A program made the translations under genes and the position numbers. Shown one piece after another: positions 36,901-48,500 of a DNA stretch of 64,000 nucleotides (within the stretch, counting starts at the first letter, position 1; every line of letters begins with the position of its first letter). Source of the stretch: Acanthaster planci (Eukaryota > Echinodermata > Asteroidea > Valvatida > Acanthasteridae); assembly GCF_001949145.1 (NCBI RefSeq), contig NW_019091358.1:3946887-4010886 (forward strand), given 5' to 3'. The notes beneath the pieces are model-generated. The model saw only the letters and a list, made by a program, of their open reading frames with translations. It searched no databases and had not been told where the DNA came from.

Positions 36901-39900
36901 TGAACAACACCAGTGTAGATGTTTACAAGATGAAGCTACACTGTCCAAAAACATGAAATACTAATTCTTTTAACCGCAAGTTGAAGAAAGGCTCACCTGA
37001 ATTATCTTTCTGTTGCGCACAATTTTGAGCATAAGTGATGGACCAATAAGGAGAGGAATATAAACCTCATTTACATTGAAGTCATTTTCAATTTGATTCC
37101 ATAAACTAATTTTATGAATAGCAAACTGTTGATTAGGATCGTACCAGACTGTTTTGTGATTACCTTCTGTTCCAGGTCTCTCTTTGAATATTATTGTAAA
37201 TCTGGCTTAGAACAGGTAGGGTACAATTTTGTATGTTTTATCACAAATTGAAATTATTCATCAGAGTAGACACTGTCAGATAACCATTTGTCATTTCCCT
37301 TTATTACTTTCATTTGTACTCTCAACTTAATAAAAAAGAGAAGAGTTAACTTTGCTTTCAATTTCAATATGGCTGATCCCTGAATAAAGTCTATAGCTCA
37401 GATCAAAGTGCCTTTGTTACAAAGTTAAAAACCGGAGTTTTAATTACCGTGATCCTTGCCAAAGGGTATCACGAGATCCGAGCCGTACCGCACGGTGGCG
37501 TAAATAACGTTAGATGACAGCAAACAACAACCGGTTAGCAACAGGAACACGCCACAGTACCGTATCACCATGAAGGAAAGGACCAGCGCTAAGACCCACA
37601 CGCAGAATGAAGTCCTACAGAAAGGAACACACCGTGGAAAGAAATATAAAACCTTGATGATTCATTGAAGAACAGGAAAATTATAACTAGACAGTGAATC
37701 AGATTCTGTCTTGTATCTAAAATATTATTTTTCAACTGATAACTGATAGAATAATTGTCAAATTGCTAAATACAGTTCTGGGAAGTGTCATTGTCGGTGG
37801 AATGCCGCATGCTGGTGTGCTAGTGCAACCTGACTTCAGTATGGCAATTTCATATGCAGCGACCGAAACCTACCCCATGACCATGAAAGTGTAGAAGCCG
37901 GCTGTTCTGTAGGATCTCCCCCAGCGAATGCCCTCTCCATCCAACGTGAAATACTCGGCTATCCACAGGATTGGGTACGGCAGGCCCTTCCACTGGGCTT
38001 CACGGAACTCCCTATTGATAGGGCCGGCTATGCATGTATAAGAGAGTAAAAAAAAAAAGAAAAAAAAAGAAAAAAAAAAGGCTAGAAGATAATTCACGGG
38101 TCGAAAGTTGGCCCATTACAGAAGACAGGGTTTGAAAATTGGCATTTTGTCACCAAAATTTGATTAACACATACCGGTACCATACTTGTTAGCGAGACGC
38201 CAAACAGCAGATGGCAACTTTTGCTTAATAGGTTTTACTAACAAGAATAATTTTCTTCCCTCTTACGACTAGAGTGTGAATTTGAACAACAAGCTGTTCT
38301 GACCAAGCCCTAAGACAATTGCGCACATGAACGATGTACCTAACAAGCCTGCATAGCCTGCTTTACTTTCTACATCTGCTATAATCGACGGTAGTGCGAA
38401 GGTGCACAGTGCAGACTTTACACTTTCTTCTGCGTTTCCATTTGACTCTTCTTTCATTGTCCATGATACAACCCCCCCCCCACACACAATAACGTATATG
38501 GATAAGGATCCTCCGCCCAAAGCAGATTCGTATTACACGTGTATTGTGTTCTTTAATTACTCAAATTTCTCCACTCAACAAAAACCGAAAATTTTCACCA
38601 ATATTACCGAACACCGCTACACTAAAACAGACAACTTCATTACCGAAGGGTCCAAAACCTCGGCGGCCCTGAACACAGCAGAAAGTGAACCGTTCGTTGT
38701 AGTTGATTCTCTCCCCTTTCAGCCCGCCCTCCTCAGGGTACTCTGGCACGCCTATAGTTATCAAAATTATTCACATTTATCCGTGGCGATTTCAGGGATC
38801 GCGAACAGAGGACATTAGTTTTTCGACAGGTTACAGTTATGTGACCCCAAAAATCCCCAAACCATGTTATTTTCACATCTTTCATCGCCCGCCACTACCA
38901 AACCTTTCCACGGGTTTCTCTTTACATAATTTTGAATCACTCTGGTTGAAAATGATTAACAGTGGACAGACAAACAAACTCTAAATTAACTTAAGGTTCA
39001 TGGGTAGAAGTATAAATATAAGATATGGATCCGAGCAGCGTCATCAGCACCCCTACAGATTTTCAAATGTCAGTGACCGTGCAATTTTCTTTTTATAAAA
39101 GTCACCCCTCCACCCCCATCCCCCCAGACCCCGGCTCAAATACTTTCCCGGTACTTTCCAGAGGCGGAGAATATCTGTAATTCTTTTACAAAATAGTCTA
39201 AAGGTTAAGTTTGCCCACCATAATAAAAAAAAATCACAGAAACTGTCGTAGGCCAAATTGCCACATTCCTTAAAAAAACAGGAATCATCTCCGACAGATT
39301 TAATCCATTAACGGTTGCTGATCGGTACATGTGTATTTGGAAAGTATCATCCAAAGGCATACCGGTATGCTGCCACACCGTTATCCTTTAATAGAGTTCT
39401 CAGCGCATTAAAGGAAACGAGTTGTTGAAACCAGAACAAGGAAAACTAGGAAAGAAGGATGTTGTGGAGCCAACCTAACTTATTACTCTTGATACCGGTT
39501 TGGCACTTCCATAAACGGTCTTATGAAACCGATGGATGGTTTTCTTTGCTAAAAGTTGACAGACTCAACAAACTCGAGCGCAACCGAATTAGTTTTACCA
39601 ATACTCGACACCAAACCAAATACTCCGCATGGGCATCCTTAAAAAACATCCTTATCGATTCCTAAACATGGAAAATGACCACAACTAGTTTCCTATTACA
39701 TATACTTAGTTCTTTTGACTGTGCTGTCTTGTTTTCAAATAATATTAACAGCTCTTAATTGCTGAACGGAAGATAGGAAATTTGCGTGCCAAGAGAAAAA
39801 TCGATGTCCGGAACGAACCATCCATCCAACAAAATGCCAACCGGGCTTAACCAGGGGGAACGCCCACATTGTGTGTGAGTTTTAATAACGAGAAAAAGGT

Positions 39901-41587
39901 GAATCTTTGGGTCAGTTTAATTTCACTTCCTCCAAAACTTGCACAAAGCCAAAAAAATATATAACACATACGACAGGGCACCAAAGCCAGCATACAAATT
40001 TCAATTTGGACCTTCCATCCAGTGTCGTCACTTGGGTTAATGTCCAGGGGCACCAGGGAGTGCACAAATTTGTTCAGGGAGGCACCACAAGACTAATGCT
40101 GCAGCTTTATAGCCAAACTGAACGAACATTTTAAATGGGGGAGGGGGGCACTCGTTGGCACGGACATCAGTACAGTTACGCCATTGCCCCCCCCCCCAAA
40201 AAAAAGCTTGGCCCTCCCCGAAAGTTTGGTTCTGGATTCACCTTGCCGAGCCTCACCTTTTACAGTCACATTTACATTCGTCAATCCGATGTTAACTCCG
40301 ATATCTGCTACTATTTCGTCCTTGGTGAATGCCTTGTAGGCAGTAGTGACATTTCGCTGTGACGAAACTTCCCACTCCTGTCCATACGTTGACACTGAAA
40401 AAAAAATGGCAATTTTTCCCAATTTGGTTATACGAGCAAAGCGTTTTTGATGTTATTTTGCATATGCAGGATAAATTTTTTTTTCTGGATGAATTAAACC
40501 TCTAATGGAAACTTTTCCATGCAATGTTTATGAAGGAAGGATCTGTGCAAAAGAACTTTTTTAGGGAAGGGAATCTGGGGACTGACTGTCACTCACTTGA
40601 AATAGTACACCCCACTTTGTTTCTGATCCCAAGGCCATTTCAGTGTGTCGAGACATGAAATACATGAACAGGCAACATTGTAGCAAACAAAACGAATTTA
40701 TTCTTACGTATTATCGCGAGACCGATGAACATGCCCACGAAAAACCTGACGGCAGCGTAGATCCTCTGAAAAGACGAAACAGTATAAACGCACACTCCGT
40801 CAAAACACACAATGACGGTTGAGTCATTGCCTACTTATCAAGTGAGCGTGCCGTAACGGGGGTTAAATTTCAAGGGACATCTATAAGATGTATGTCCGGA
40901 TTGCCCCCCCCCCCTTGGCCAAAGTACATTGCCCTGGTCTGAGGGCACTCCTTTAAGGGGGGTACCAAAAACTGATGTACCTTGGCTTATGTACATGTAT
41001 ATAGGTTGTATACATATTATGGTAGGCATGCAGAGAGGGGGAGGGAGCGAGGGACCTGTAATAGGGAGATAGGAACATGTGCCCCCGTGCCTTCCCCCAT
41101 TGTTACGTCATTGATTTAATCTCACTTATAAACCCTTTGTCCTAGAACCAGCTGCTTACTTCTTAATTAAAATGTGCAGATTTCCAGAATCCATCAGAAG
41201 CTCAATGAACAATGAAAAAGGACCTCGTCAATGTTAAAAAAAAGTACAGCAGCGCCCACCTTTAACTTCATTTCAACGTCCCAAATACAGTTGCAATATT
41301 ATCTGCCAAATACATTCTGAAAGTCCATGACAAAAATGCCTTTTTATCAACTTCTTCCTTGAGAAATGAACTTAGGCCTAGTGCCTCCAACTGATGTCCT
41401 TAAAGGAAAGGTAATAACTTACATTTCTTCTTCGTATCCCTGGCAGGATGATGAGGAACGAAATCGCAACAATTATGAAGGCAAACAGGAAACCAGCAAA
41501 AGTCACATCAGCGGTCACGGCTGTCTTGTTCGGGCCATAGATGGCCGGTACCCCTGGATTCCGAAACGCGCTATAAGGTGTACCCAT
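33934..41587 (-). CDS. DUOXA: Dual oxidase maturation factor (DUOXA)
   Basis: Membrane partner needed for DUOX to leave the ER and work at the surface. Nine exons, complete, 458 residues: 41423-41587, 40708-40765, 40257-40394, 38644-38751, 37874-38027, 37448-37614, 35906-36174, 35060-35229, 33934-34081. The ATG has an ideal context (ACAATGG). Five hydrophobic segments: FAGFLFAFIIVAISFLIILPG (~30-50), VRFFVGMFIGLAII (~61-74), one at about 203-225, one at about 227-246, and VSTLVGIAIVVLDDLF (~264-279). Between the second and third is a long loop with NVT sequons at N89 and N116, INYNERF and the family signature LPYPILWIAEYFTLDGEGIR. Most junctions are clear. The exon 7 donor (GAG|GTTCGG) is weak and chosen because it keeps frame, so the tail is less sure. 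The tail (~280-458) is longer than in human DUOXA1/2 (343/320) and has a basic cluster KNKPRRKKKESED near 370. Confidence 0.92.
38048..38079. repeat. A-rich low-complexity run in a DUOXA intron
   Basis: Runs of A broken by single G, at the acceptor side of DUOXA exon 5 (pyrimidine tract on the minus strand). Confidence 0.6.
40020..40205. repeat. G/C-run element relic in a DUOXA intron
   Basis: The left side reads AGTGTCGTCACTTGGGTTAATG. The right side, on the opposite strand, starts with a long G run followed by CAATGGCGTAACTGTACTGATG. Resembles other elements in this window with a CAGTGRCGTAAC-type end and C/G runs. Confidence 0.4.
41036..41115. repeat. G/C-run element relic
   Basis: On the opposite strand reads TCAATGACGTAACAATGGGG, then AAGGCACGGGGGCACATG, the same end type as at 40020-40205. 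The other end is not defined; C-run sequence at 40900-40920 may belong to it. Confidence 0.35.
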
Positions 41588-42423
41588 TGTCGGTCTTCAA
41601 AAAGACTTTGACAGGTTAATTGTTTCTCAAAGACCTGAAACTACAAATGCTGCTAATACATGCGGTTTCTCGCATGACACTGAAATCATCGACGGAACCA
41701 GCGTGTTCTTTTTTAGACTGATGCCTTATTTCTGCACGACGCAAACTGTGGAGTGTCGGCCAATGGCTTCCTTCCCATAAGGGGTTTAGCAGTTTGCTTC
41801 AAAATAGATACGACATGCAGTTTACAAGAGTAGGCCTAAGCAATGAATATTAAAATCTGACTGTTAAACAGGAGAATCACCGGCGAGGGGTGCCTGGGCC
41901 CACTTGTAAATTATTGTGAACTGCTTATGAGATTCAGGGAGGGGCGTATCCCTCGGCGGAGTGATATCAATTCAGAAAACTAGACCACCTCTGACATCAA
42001 ATCATGTTTGTGCATATTTACATCTAGATAGTATTAATTGTGTTGTATTGTATGTGGTGACATGCCTACATCCCATCATTCCATTGACGACAATGTCTAC
42101 GTTATCATACCCATTAACCATACGGCAAACATTTCCTTGAAAGGATACACTTTACTGAAACTGGAATTTCCCGTGTAGGGTCCAAACGTTACCTGATTCA
42201 CAATGCATTTTGAACAGAAGACGTGGAATATGAGGTCTGAGCAGAAATTGCTCAAACGATTTGGGATTTCTTGGATTTATCCAGAAACGTTTTCTGTATA
42301 TGACTGGGGGGGGGGACTGGGCAGATTTTAAGCTCCGTGTTAGTGTGTTTATAAAAACATAATTTCTGAAACTTTAGGCTCCCAAATACCCACAGAGCCA
42401 ATTCTTACTGAAAAGAAACCTCT

Positions 42424-42602
42424 CAGTGGCGTATCCAGGTTTTGACTGAGAATGGGAGAATTGTTATATTTCCAAAAGCAAATGCCCACTTTATCAGAAT
42501 GTCCACAAAACTTTCAGTCTTCATTAAAAAGAAAAACATAAATGGAAACATGTTTCCATCGGTGGGTACTCTCCCTTCTTTCCACCGTCTGAAACGTCAC
42601 TG
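42424..42602. mobile_element. 179-bp MITE relic with CAGTGGCGT-type ends
   Basis: The left end CAGTGGCGTATCCAGG and the right end on the opposite strand, CAGTGACGTTTCAGACGG, share CAGTGRCGT.TC.. as imperfect inverted ends. Such ends occur in hAT-type elements. No 8-bp target duplication is visible, so the superfamily is uncertain. Confidence 0.45.
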
Positions 42603-43189
42603 ACAACCCTTCTATTATAACTATAATACTTCTTTTCATATTTTCTCTGTATATCTGTAACAAAATGGCAACGGAAGATGCAAATGCTAAGTGTTAATTG
42701 CTAAACAGATTTAAGAAGTTCAACAAAGAGTCAAACGAGGGGGAGATGTCCTAAAAAGTATAGGGTGGCTGCTATAGGTCTAAATACGTTTTCAATGAAA
42801 GATTCTAAATGAGTTTACGACACCGTGCAAAAGACATTGCTGTCACAAACAACAAACTTCACAACAGGGGCAGATGGTATCGTGCAAGTTGCATGCCATT
42901 ACAGGTTCGTGGTCAAAGTCTGCTGCAGTAGACAGACACTTGAACAGTTTGGAACCCCTTCAATAAATATGAAACTAAAGCTCACATTGAGACGAGTGGT
43001 TTAAAAAGCCCCAGAAGATGTCACATGGCAAGTGCTGCAGGAATGTATTGTTCACAGTGCTCTATATCTGTGTCATGCTTGTCACAGGTAAACATGCAAA
43101 GCATACCGACAACTATGTCCCCACAGAAATGTTTTTCTTTTGGTTAAGCAAAGCTCATTCGCAATATGCAATGGAACGTGCAGTTAGCG

Positions 43190-43353
43190 CTGCAGATGGG
43201 GGGGTCCTCCCTTCTGAAAAGGAACAAATACTTTATGAAAACATGAAGGGAAAAAAAATCAGCGAAATCAAAATGATGGTTAACGAATTTATAAAAGGCA
43301 CCAGGAATGGAGGGAGGACACGTGCCCCCTTGGACCTTCGTGACACGCCACTG
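43190..43353. repeat. G-run element relic with CAGTGGCGTGTC end
   Basis: The right end, on the opposite strand, reads GCAGTGGCGTGTCACGAAGG followed by a GGGGGCACGTGTCC segment. The left boundary is uncertain, near a run of G at 43198-43203. Confidence 0.35.
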
Positions 43354-43469
43354 CCTTTGCTTGATTAAATTAATCCTTGTCTTAGCCTCACGGCTTCAGT
43401 CTTTGCAAGAAGGAACAACACAAAGCCAGGAATAACATAGTTATTACCACCAAAATGACCTGTTTCTTG

Positions 43470-43475
43470 TTTATT
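43470..43475 (-). terminator. Candidate polyadenylation signal
   Basis: Minus-strand AATAAA about 530 bases past the stop at 44004. It could serve the small membrane-protein transcript or, if that is spurious, a very long DUOX 3' untranslated region. Confidence 0.3.
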
Positions 43476-44003
43476 AATTTCACAGAAAAGAAGGTACCAC
43501 AACTAAATACATGAATATCTATAAAACAAAATGTAATTTTGACAAATAGAAATTATAAAACAAAACAACGGGAATATACAAAAACAAAGTCCGGGCAACA
43601 ACGCCAATGCACCACGAAACAAGATGTCACAACAAAAATATTTATAATGGGAGAACGATGAAAACTGCAATCAAACCATACACCAATAACACGGTTATAT
43701 TCAATATACAACCAGCCCCGGTAATACACTGAATATATGCCAATATGGAACACTGGTGTTGCATCTCCGAAAAACCAATCTCAAGGGAATTTCATTAACA
43801 CATTCACTTTATCAAAGTCACGCAAAATGCTGCATGTAGCTGTTTTGACAAAATGTAACAAGTGCCTGATGCAAAAGAGGAACTGTCACTGGCTATCACT
43901 ACAGTCTTATTTTTTTGGTAAAGTGTTCTAAACTACGATTTTACGGAAGCACTTCGGTTTTGTCATTATATAAACAAAATAATACATGTTCTTACAAACG
44001 TGC

Positions 44004-44948
44004 CTACAAGCTCGCTGATTTAAAGCTTTCTACAAACGACGTCAAAATACTGTCATCCTTGGATAATTTTTCGTGAAGTCGAAACGACGCTTTCCTGATT
44101 ACCCTTTTCTCTGAAATGAACTCTCAGACTGTGTAAGGTTTCAACCGCTAGTTTAACTTTTAAGAAACGAACAAAACTACCTGCTATCATATTTGCATTA
44201 CAATATCAGTAACTGTTGTAATAACGTTAACTGGTTACTTTTAAGTCAAACGAAAATCTGTTTACACATTTCTTAATATTTCAAAAAATATATATATATT
44301 ATGTGCAGTGCAGTACTAAGAAAGATTTTGCCAAATTGCGTTCACGTTCCAAAATTTTAGAAATAAAAGTGGCCTTTCAAAGGTATCCCTCCCTCTTTTC
44401 TCTTGTTTTTTTAAGAGATACTGCCACACTTTTCCAAAGGTGACACAAAAACTTCACACCATTTGTTTGTTTGTTTCCCTCATGGCCTCAGGCATCCCTC
44501 ATGCACGGCAAAGCCTTACACATGGCAAGACAGAAGCATCGACTGACCTGAACAACACTGTCGGCCTGGATTTTGCTGCAAATGCATCAATGACTGTGAT
44601 ATGAACAGCCAAGAGGAAATACCTACTGTGAAAATCCAAACCAATTACATGTACTTCACAAATTCTTCCAGTAGTCTGGACAGTTGGAGGCACTCAAGTG
44701 AAGCTTGCATTCTAAATCAACATCATGGACTTCATTGCAGTTGGCAAAATGTAATGTATTACCAAAACTGTAATATTCCCCTCTTCAAACGTCGGACCAC
44801 AACTCATGACAAAGTATTAATAAGGTACACAAACTTACCGACAAATGCATAGAAAGTTATTGCAGTGGAAGAGTTTCCAACATAATAGAACAGTTTCTCA
44901 AGTACAGCAGATACAAACGTCACCAGTGTACAGCAAACAATCATAACC
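44004..44948 (-). CDS. Unrecognised short membrane protein, last two exons (hypothetical)
   Basis: Two splice-bounded coding segments between DUOX and DUOXA: 44839-44948 (acceptor TGCCTTTCAG, donor GTAAGT) and 44004-44110 (acceptor GTTCATTTCAG, ending at TAG). Their phases match: the first ends with one base of a codon and the second supplies two. The first encodes a hydrophobic stretch, MIVCCTLVTFVSAVLEKL, then YYVGNSSTAITFYAFV with an N-glycosylation sequon (NSS). The second encodes a basic, charged tail (KRVIRKASFRLHEKLSKDDS). If the ATG near the start of the first segment (context GTTATGA, G at -3) is used, the product is 70 residues with one membrane span. Otherwise earlier exons are missing; none was found up to the DUOX stop. 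The family is not recognised. Entry phase 2 and exit phase 1 match DUOXA exon 6, but the sequences do not obviously align. Confidence 0.5.
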
Positions 44949-45543
44949 CTGAAAGGCAGACACTGCAATACTGAATAAATTTTCCACACCCTCACTTCTG
45001 TTTTCAATGACAAAAATTTGTCAAAATTAAGCCACTATCTACAGAGTCAATTTTCTAAATTTGTTAAAACTGGTGCTCAATGGGAGGAAAAAAGGATATA
45101 ACCATTAGTACAGGTATCTGCAAAGTGTACTATTTAATTAATCCACACCTTTTACCTGCTCTTGTCCATTTACAAAATTATATAAAAAACTGTAGCGAAG
45201 TCTAATTTTAAACACCAATTAATATGAAAAAGTACTGTCAAGTGTTAGAGTTATCTATGGTGATACAAAAATTTGTAAAATGTGAGAAAAAGTTCCAGTG
45301 AGATATGACAACACTGCACAACAAATAGCATGAAACTACACGTAGCACTTAAATTCAATGTTTCCTTTATGCATTTCAAACTTGCTGACACAGAAGCATT
45401 TTTACTTTTCACACTCTAGGATAAAAATACGTTGACAATAACAATTAATTTGTTAATTGGATAAAACCACACTCTGGATATTTTGCTTTGTACTTCACAG
45501 GCTTCAATGAAACATTGACTGACCCCTAAGAAGGAAACGGAGC
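44949..45543 (-). other. DUOX 3' untranslated region / spacer
   Basis: AT-rich sequence downstream of the DUOX stop. The first polyadenylation-like hexamer on the minus strand is ATTAAA at 45133-45138, which would give a DUOX 3' untranslated region of about 400 bases. No exon seen. Confidence 0.4.
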
Positions 45544-48500
45544 TTAGAAGTTCTCAAAGTGGTGGATGAAGGCAGCACCATCATACTTGTTGAGTTCTGA
45601 GCAGGCTTTCTCCACATTGTTGGTCATGCCAGGAGGGCCACAACTGAACACACCAATCTTTCCCACCTGAGAATGGAATGGGTGAAAAAAACAGGGAAAC
45701 GAGATGTTATCGTGACAAGCTTTTAGACCGATATCATAAAAATGTTTTACATGCACAGAATACTTGCCCTTTTTGCCTCTACACCTCGTTTTTTTTTCTC
45801 ACACACTTTCTTTCAGCATCCTGGATGTACCAGGATAAAGCATCCAGGATGTACCAGAAATGACAGCTTTATATCCTAAAGTGTTTGAAATCTGAAGATT
45901 GACTGCACACTTGACAGAAGAACCACTCCTCAATAACCCAGTCTAAATCTCATTGACGCCCGAAGTGGACTTTCAGTCAGGGCACAGAAAATGCAGTATG
46001 CCTGGTGCGCAGTATACAGATTGAAACTTAATATCATTATGAAATTGCAGCAGGTTTGCTGGCTAAATGAACTTTAGTCACAAGTCAGTGTCCTTGAATA
46101 AGCTAACTGAACAAGTTCATGTTGTGTGCTAAAGACACGCTGCTATTATACCACAACTCTCCTGAAGTGATTCATTCCATTGTACATTTTATTTTTCCTC
46201 GGTGGAGCCCAAAGAAAATGGAGCACTTAGAGGCCACATTAGCTTTAAGAGATATAGCACTCATTTGTAAAAACACAACTTAACTGTGTATTCAGCATGG
46301 TTCACGGAAGTCTTATTGACAAAAAGCCAATGAGAGTTTACCTCGTTCAATTTGAGAGTGAAAAGTCATTTTTAAATGCCCTTACATCCACTGGTGAATG
46401 TTTCCACCGTGTGAAATTGCAGCTGGAAATGATGTTGCACACGGTGCTCATCAAGTTGAAGCTGATATGGCATTGCCCTTTTTTTGAGTGCAATGTAAAA
46501 CGGTATTAACAGTGAATGTCTTACCGAGGGATGCTCTTCTTGTAGAGACTGCAGGAAGGGCTCAAACTGTGGACGCCCAAAGTGAGTGATGGAGCGTAGG
46601 CCGGTGAAGAGGGAGCGGTCCGAGATCTTTTGGAAGTGGCGCTCGCAGATGTACTGCGGGAAAAGAATTCAGCCAAAAAGGTGCAATTAAATGATCAGAA
46701 ATTGACCAGCACCTAACTTTAATTCAGAGAACAAAGGTGATAGGAACACACAGATTCTGTTGATTTTTAGGTGATATAGATTTGAATGATTCTGATTCCT
46801 ATCATAGTATAAAATCTGAATGTCCAAGTCTTGTAGAGACTAGAGACTATAACCTTATAGAGGTTATTATTGGTGGTGCTGTTTACGGACTTGGAGACTG
46901 GGATCAGTGCGAAAATAGGACATGCGCGCATGCGATTAGAAGGCAGATATTGAGGAAGGATCATTGGGCTGGCTTGATGGAAACCCTGGCCTCCTCATAA
47001 TACAAGCCATATTTGGGGTAAGCATTTGTTACTTTCATCGCTAATTGCGCATTAACTACTTAAAAGAAAAGAATACAGGCCTAATTTAAGAAGCTGGAAT
47101 TTTGGTGTCACTGTCTGTTGTGAGTTCTCTGTTCTTTTAATAAACTGAAGCCCCCCAAAATGCTACATCATCAATGTTTTGACATTTGTTTTTAAACATT
47201 TTGTGGACATTACAATTTCATTCACATTATGCCCATTACAGCTAATGGAACATTAACAGTTTGGTTTTGCACAGAATAAGTGGGCACCAAAAGGAGGGCT
47301 TAGGAGTGGGGCTCTGGGCGTGACGACTTACCAGCATGGTGGTGCGGAGGTCAAACTTCTGGAAGAACTGGGTGATGAAAATGTGGACACTGACAAGGTC
47401 GTTGACATCCTTGTCCTCAACCTCACGGATGATGTCAGTCAACCACTCAAACTGCTTCTGGGTACGAGTCACCCAGATGAAGTACACCTGGGCAAAACAA
47501 ACATCGTGAAGGCATTTGTGATTCATGTATTCTGTATTTAAAAACCATCCACCTGCCAATCAGATGCGGTTTATTGCTGGGAGACATCACACACAACCTG
47601 CCCAAATTGCCCTGTGAGTTTTCTTGCAATGAGTAAGGTTAGGGTTCATTTATTACACACAGGCCTGTTTGTCTGCGTGCTTTACAGAACTTTATCCAAA
47701 CTTTACATAAAGGGTGTAACGGTTTAATATATAACAGGTCTACATGAACCTTATCTTTCAAACAAATATATACTACATACAAACTGTACACTGCTATTAG
47801 AATTAAGATGCACTCCTTGCCTTCTTGCAGGTGAATTTCTGTCCCTGGGACGAGCGGTACACCAGATCCTTCAGGATGGAGGCGAAGGGAGTCACACCGA
47901 TACCACCACCCACCAGAACAGACACTTCAAACTGGTACCAATCCTGGTGCCCTTCACCGTAGGGACCATCCAAGAACAGCTGAGAAAATAAGTGACACGT
48001 TTGACATATTGTTCATGCAGTGCGTGTTCAGAGCTGTTCAAGGGGCGCTGTCTAGAAGGGTGAGGGAGGGGCTGTTAGAAACAGCCTCAATGCAGTTCAG
48101 GTAAATTTTCAATTTGAATGAATGAATAATTTTTGTCGTGCTAATTTGAATTTGATGCCTCAGTGAGCTGGGCTGGTCCACTGCGTGGGAAGAAGGGAGT
48201 TACCAGCTGGATTTTTCTGGTACTGTGGGCAGCTGTAAAGGGATAGATTAGTCTGTAGTAGGAACAATGCAGCTGTTTTCATATCCTTTTTTCCAAATCA
48301 CCTATCCTCACAAAAACATCTTTAGATCAATTTTCAAAACATTAAAGTGAAAGGACAAAAAAAAAAGAAAATTTAGAAAAACCTTGTTTAAATCGTGTTC
48401 TCAGTTCCAAAAGTTGACCTCCTGCAGTTAAAAATTGTTTAATCCTTACAATAATTTCTTTGTTTGCATATGTTTGCAAGGGGAGAGATGGAAGATGTGT

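Larger units (their letters stand above)
41588..44003. other. Region between DUOXA start and the small membrane-protein segments
   Basis: Contains the presumed DUOXA promoter side (no TATA box evident), a possible small inverted-repeat piece at 41880-41965, and two elements with CAGTGGCGT-type ends (42424-42602 and about 43190-43353). The 116-residue plus-strand frame at 43018-43368 runs through the second element and is not supported as a gene. Confidence 0.5.

Noticed and set aside
33934-41587. Initial thought that the multi-span gene was a P2X receptor
   Set aside because: The LPYPILWIAEYFTLDGEGIR signature, INYNERF block and five-span layout are those of DUOXA; P2X has two spans and a Cys-rich ectodomain.
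43018-43368. 116-residue plus-strand frame resembling a secreted peptide
   Set aside because: Runs into a G-run repeat element at its end; no splice sites or family similarity, and codons look random.
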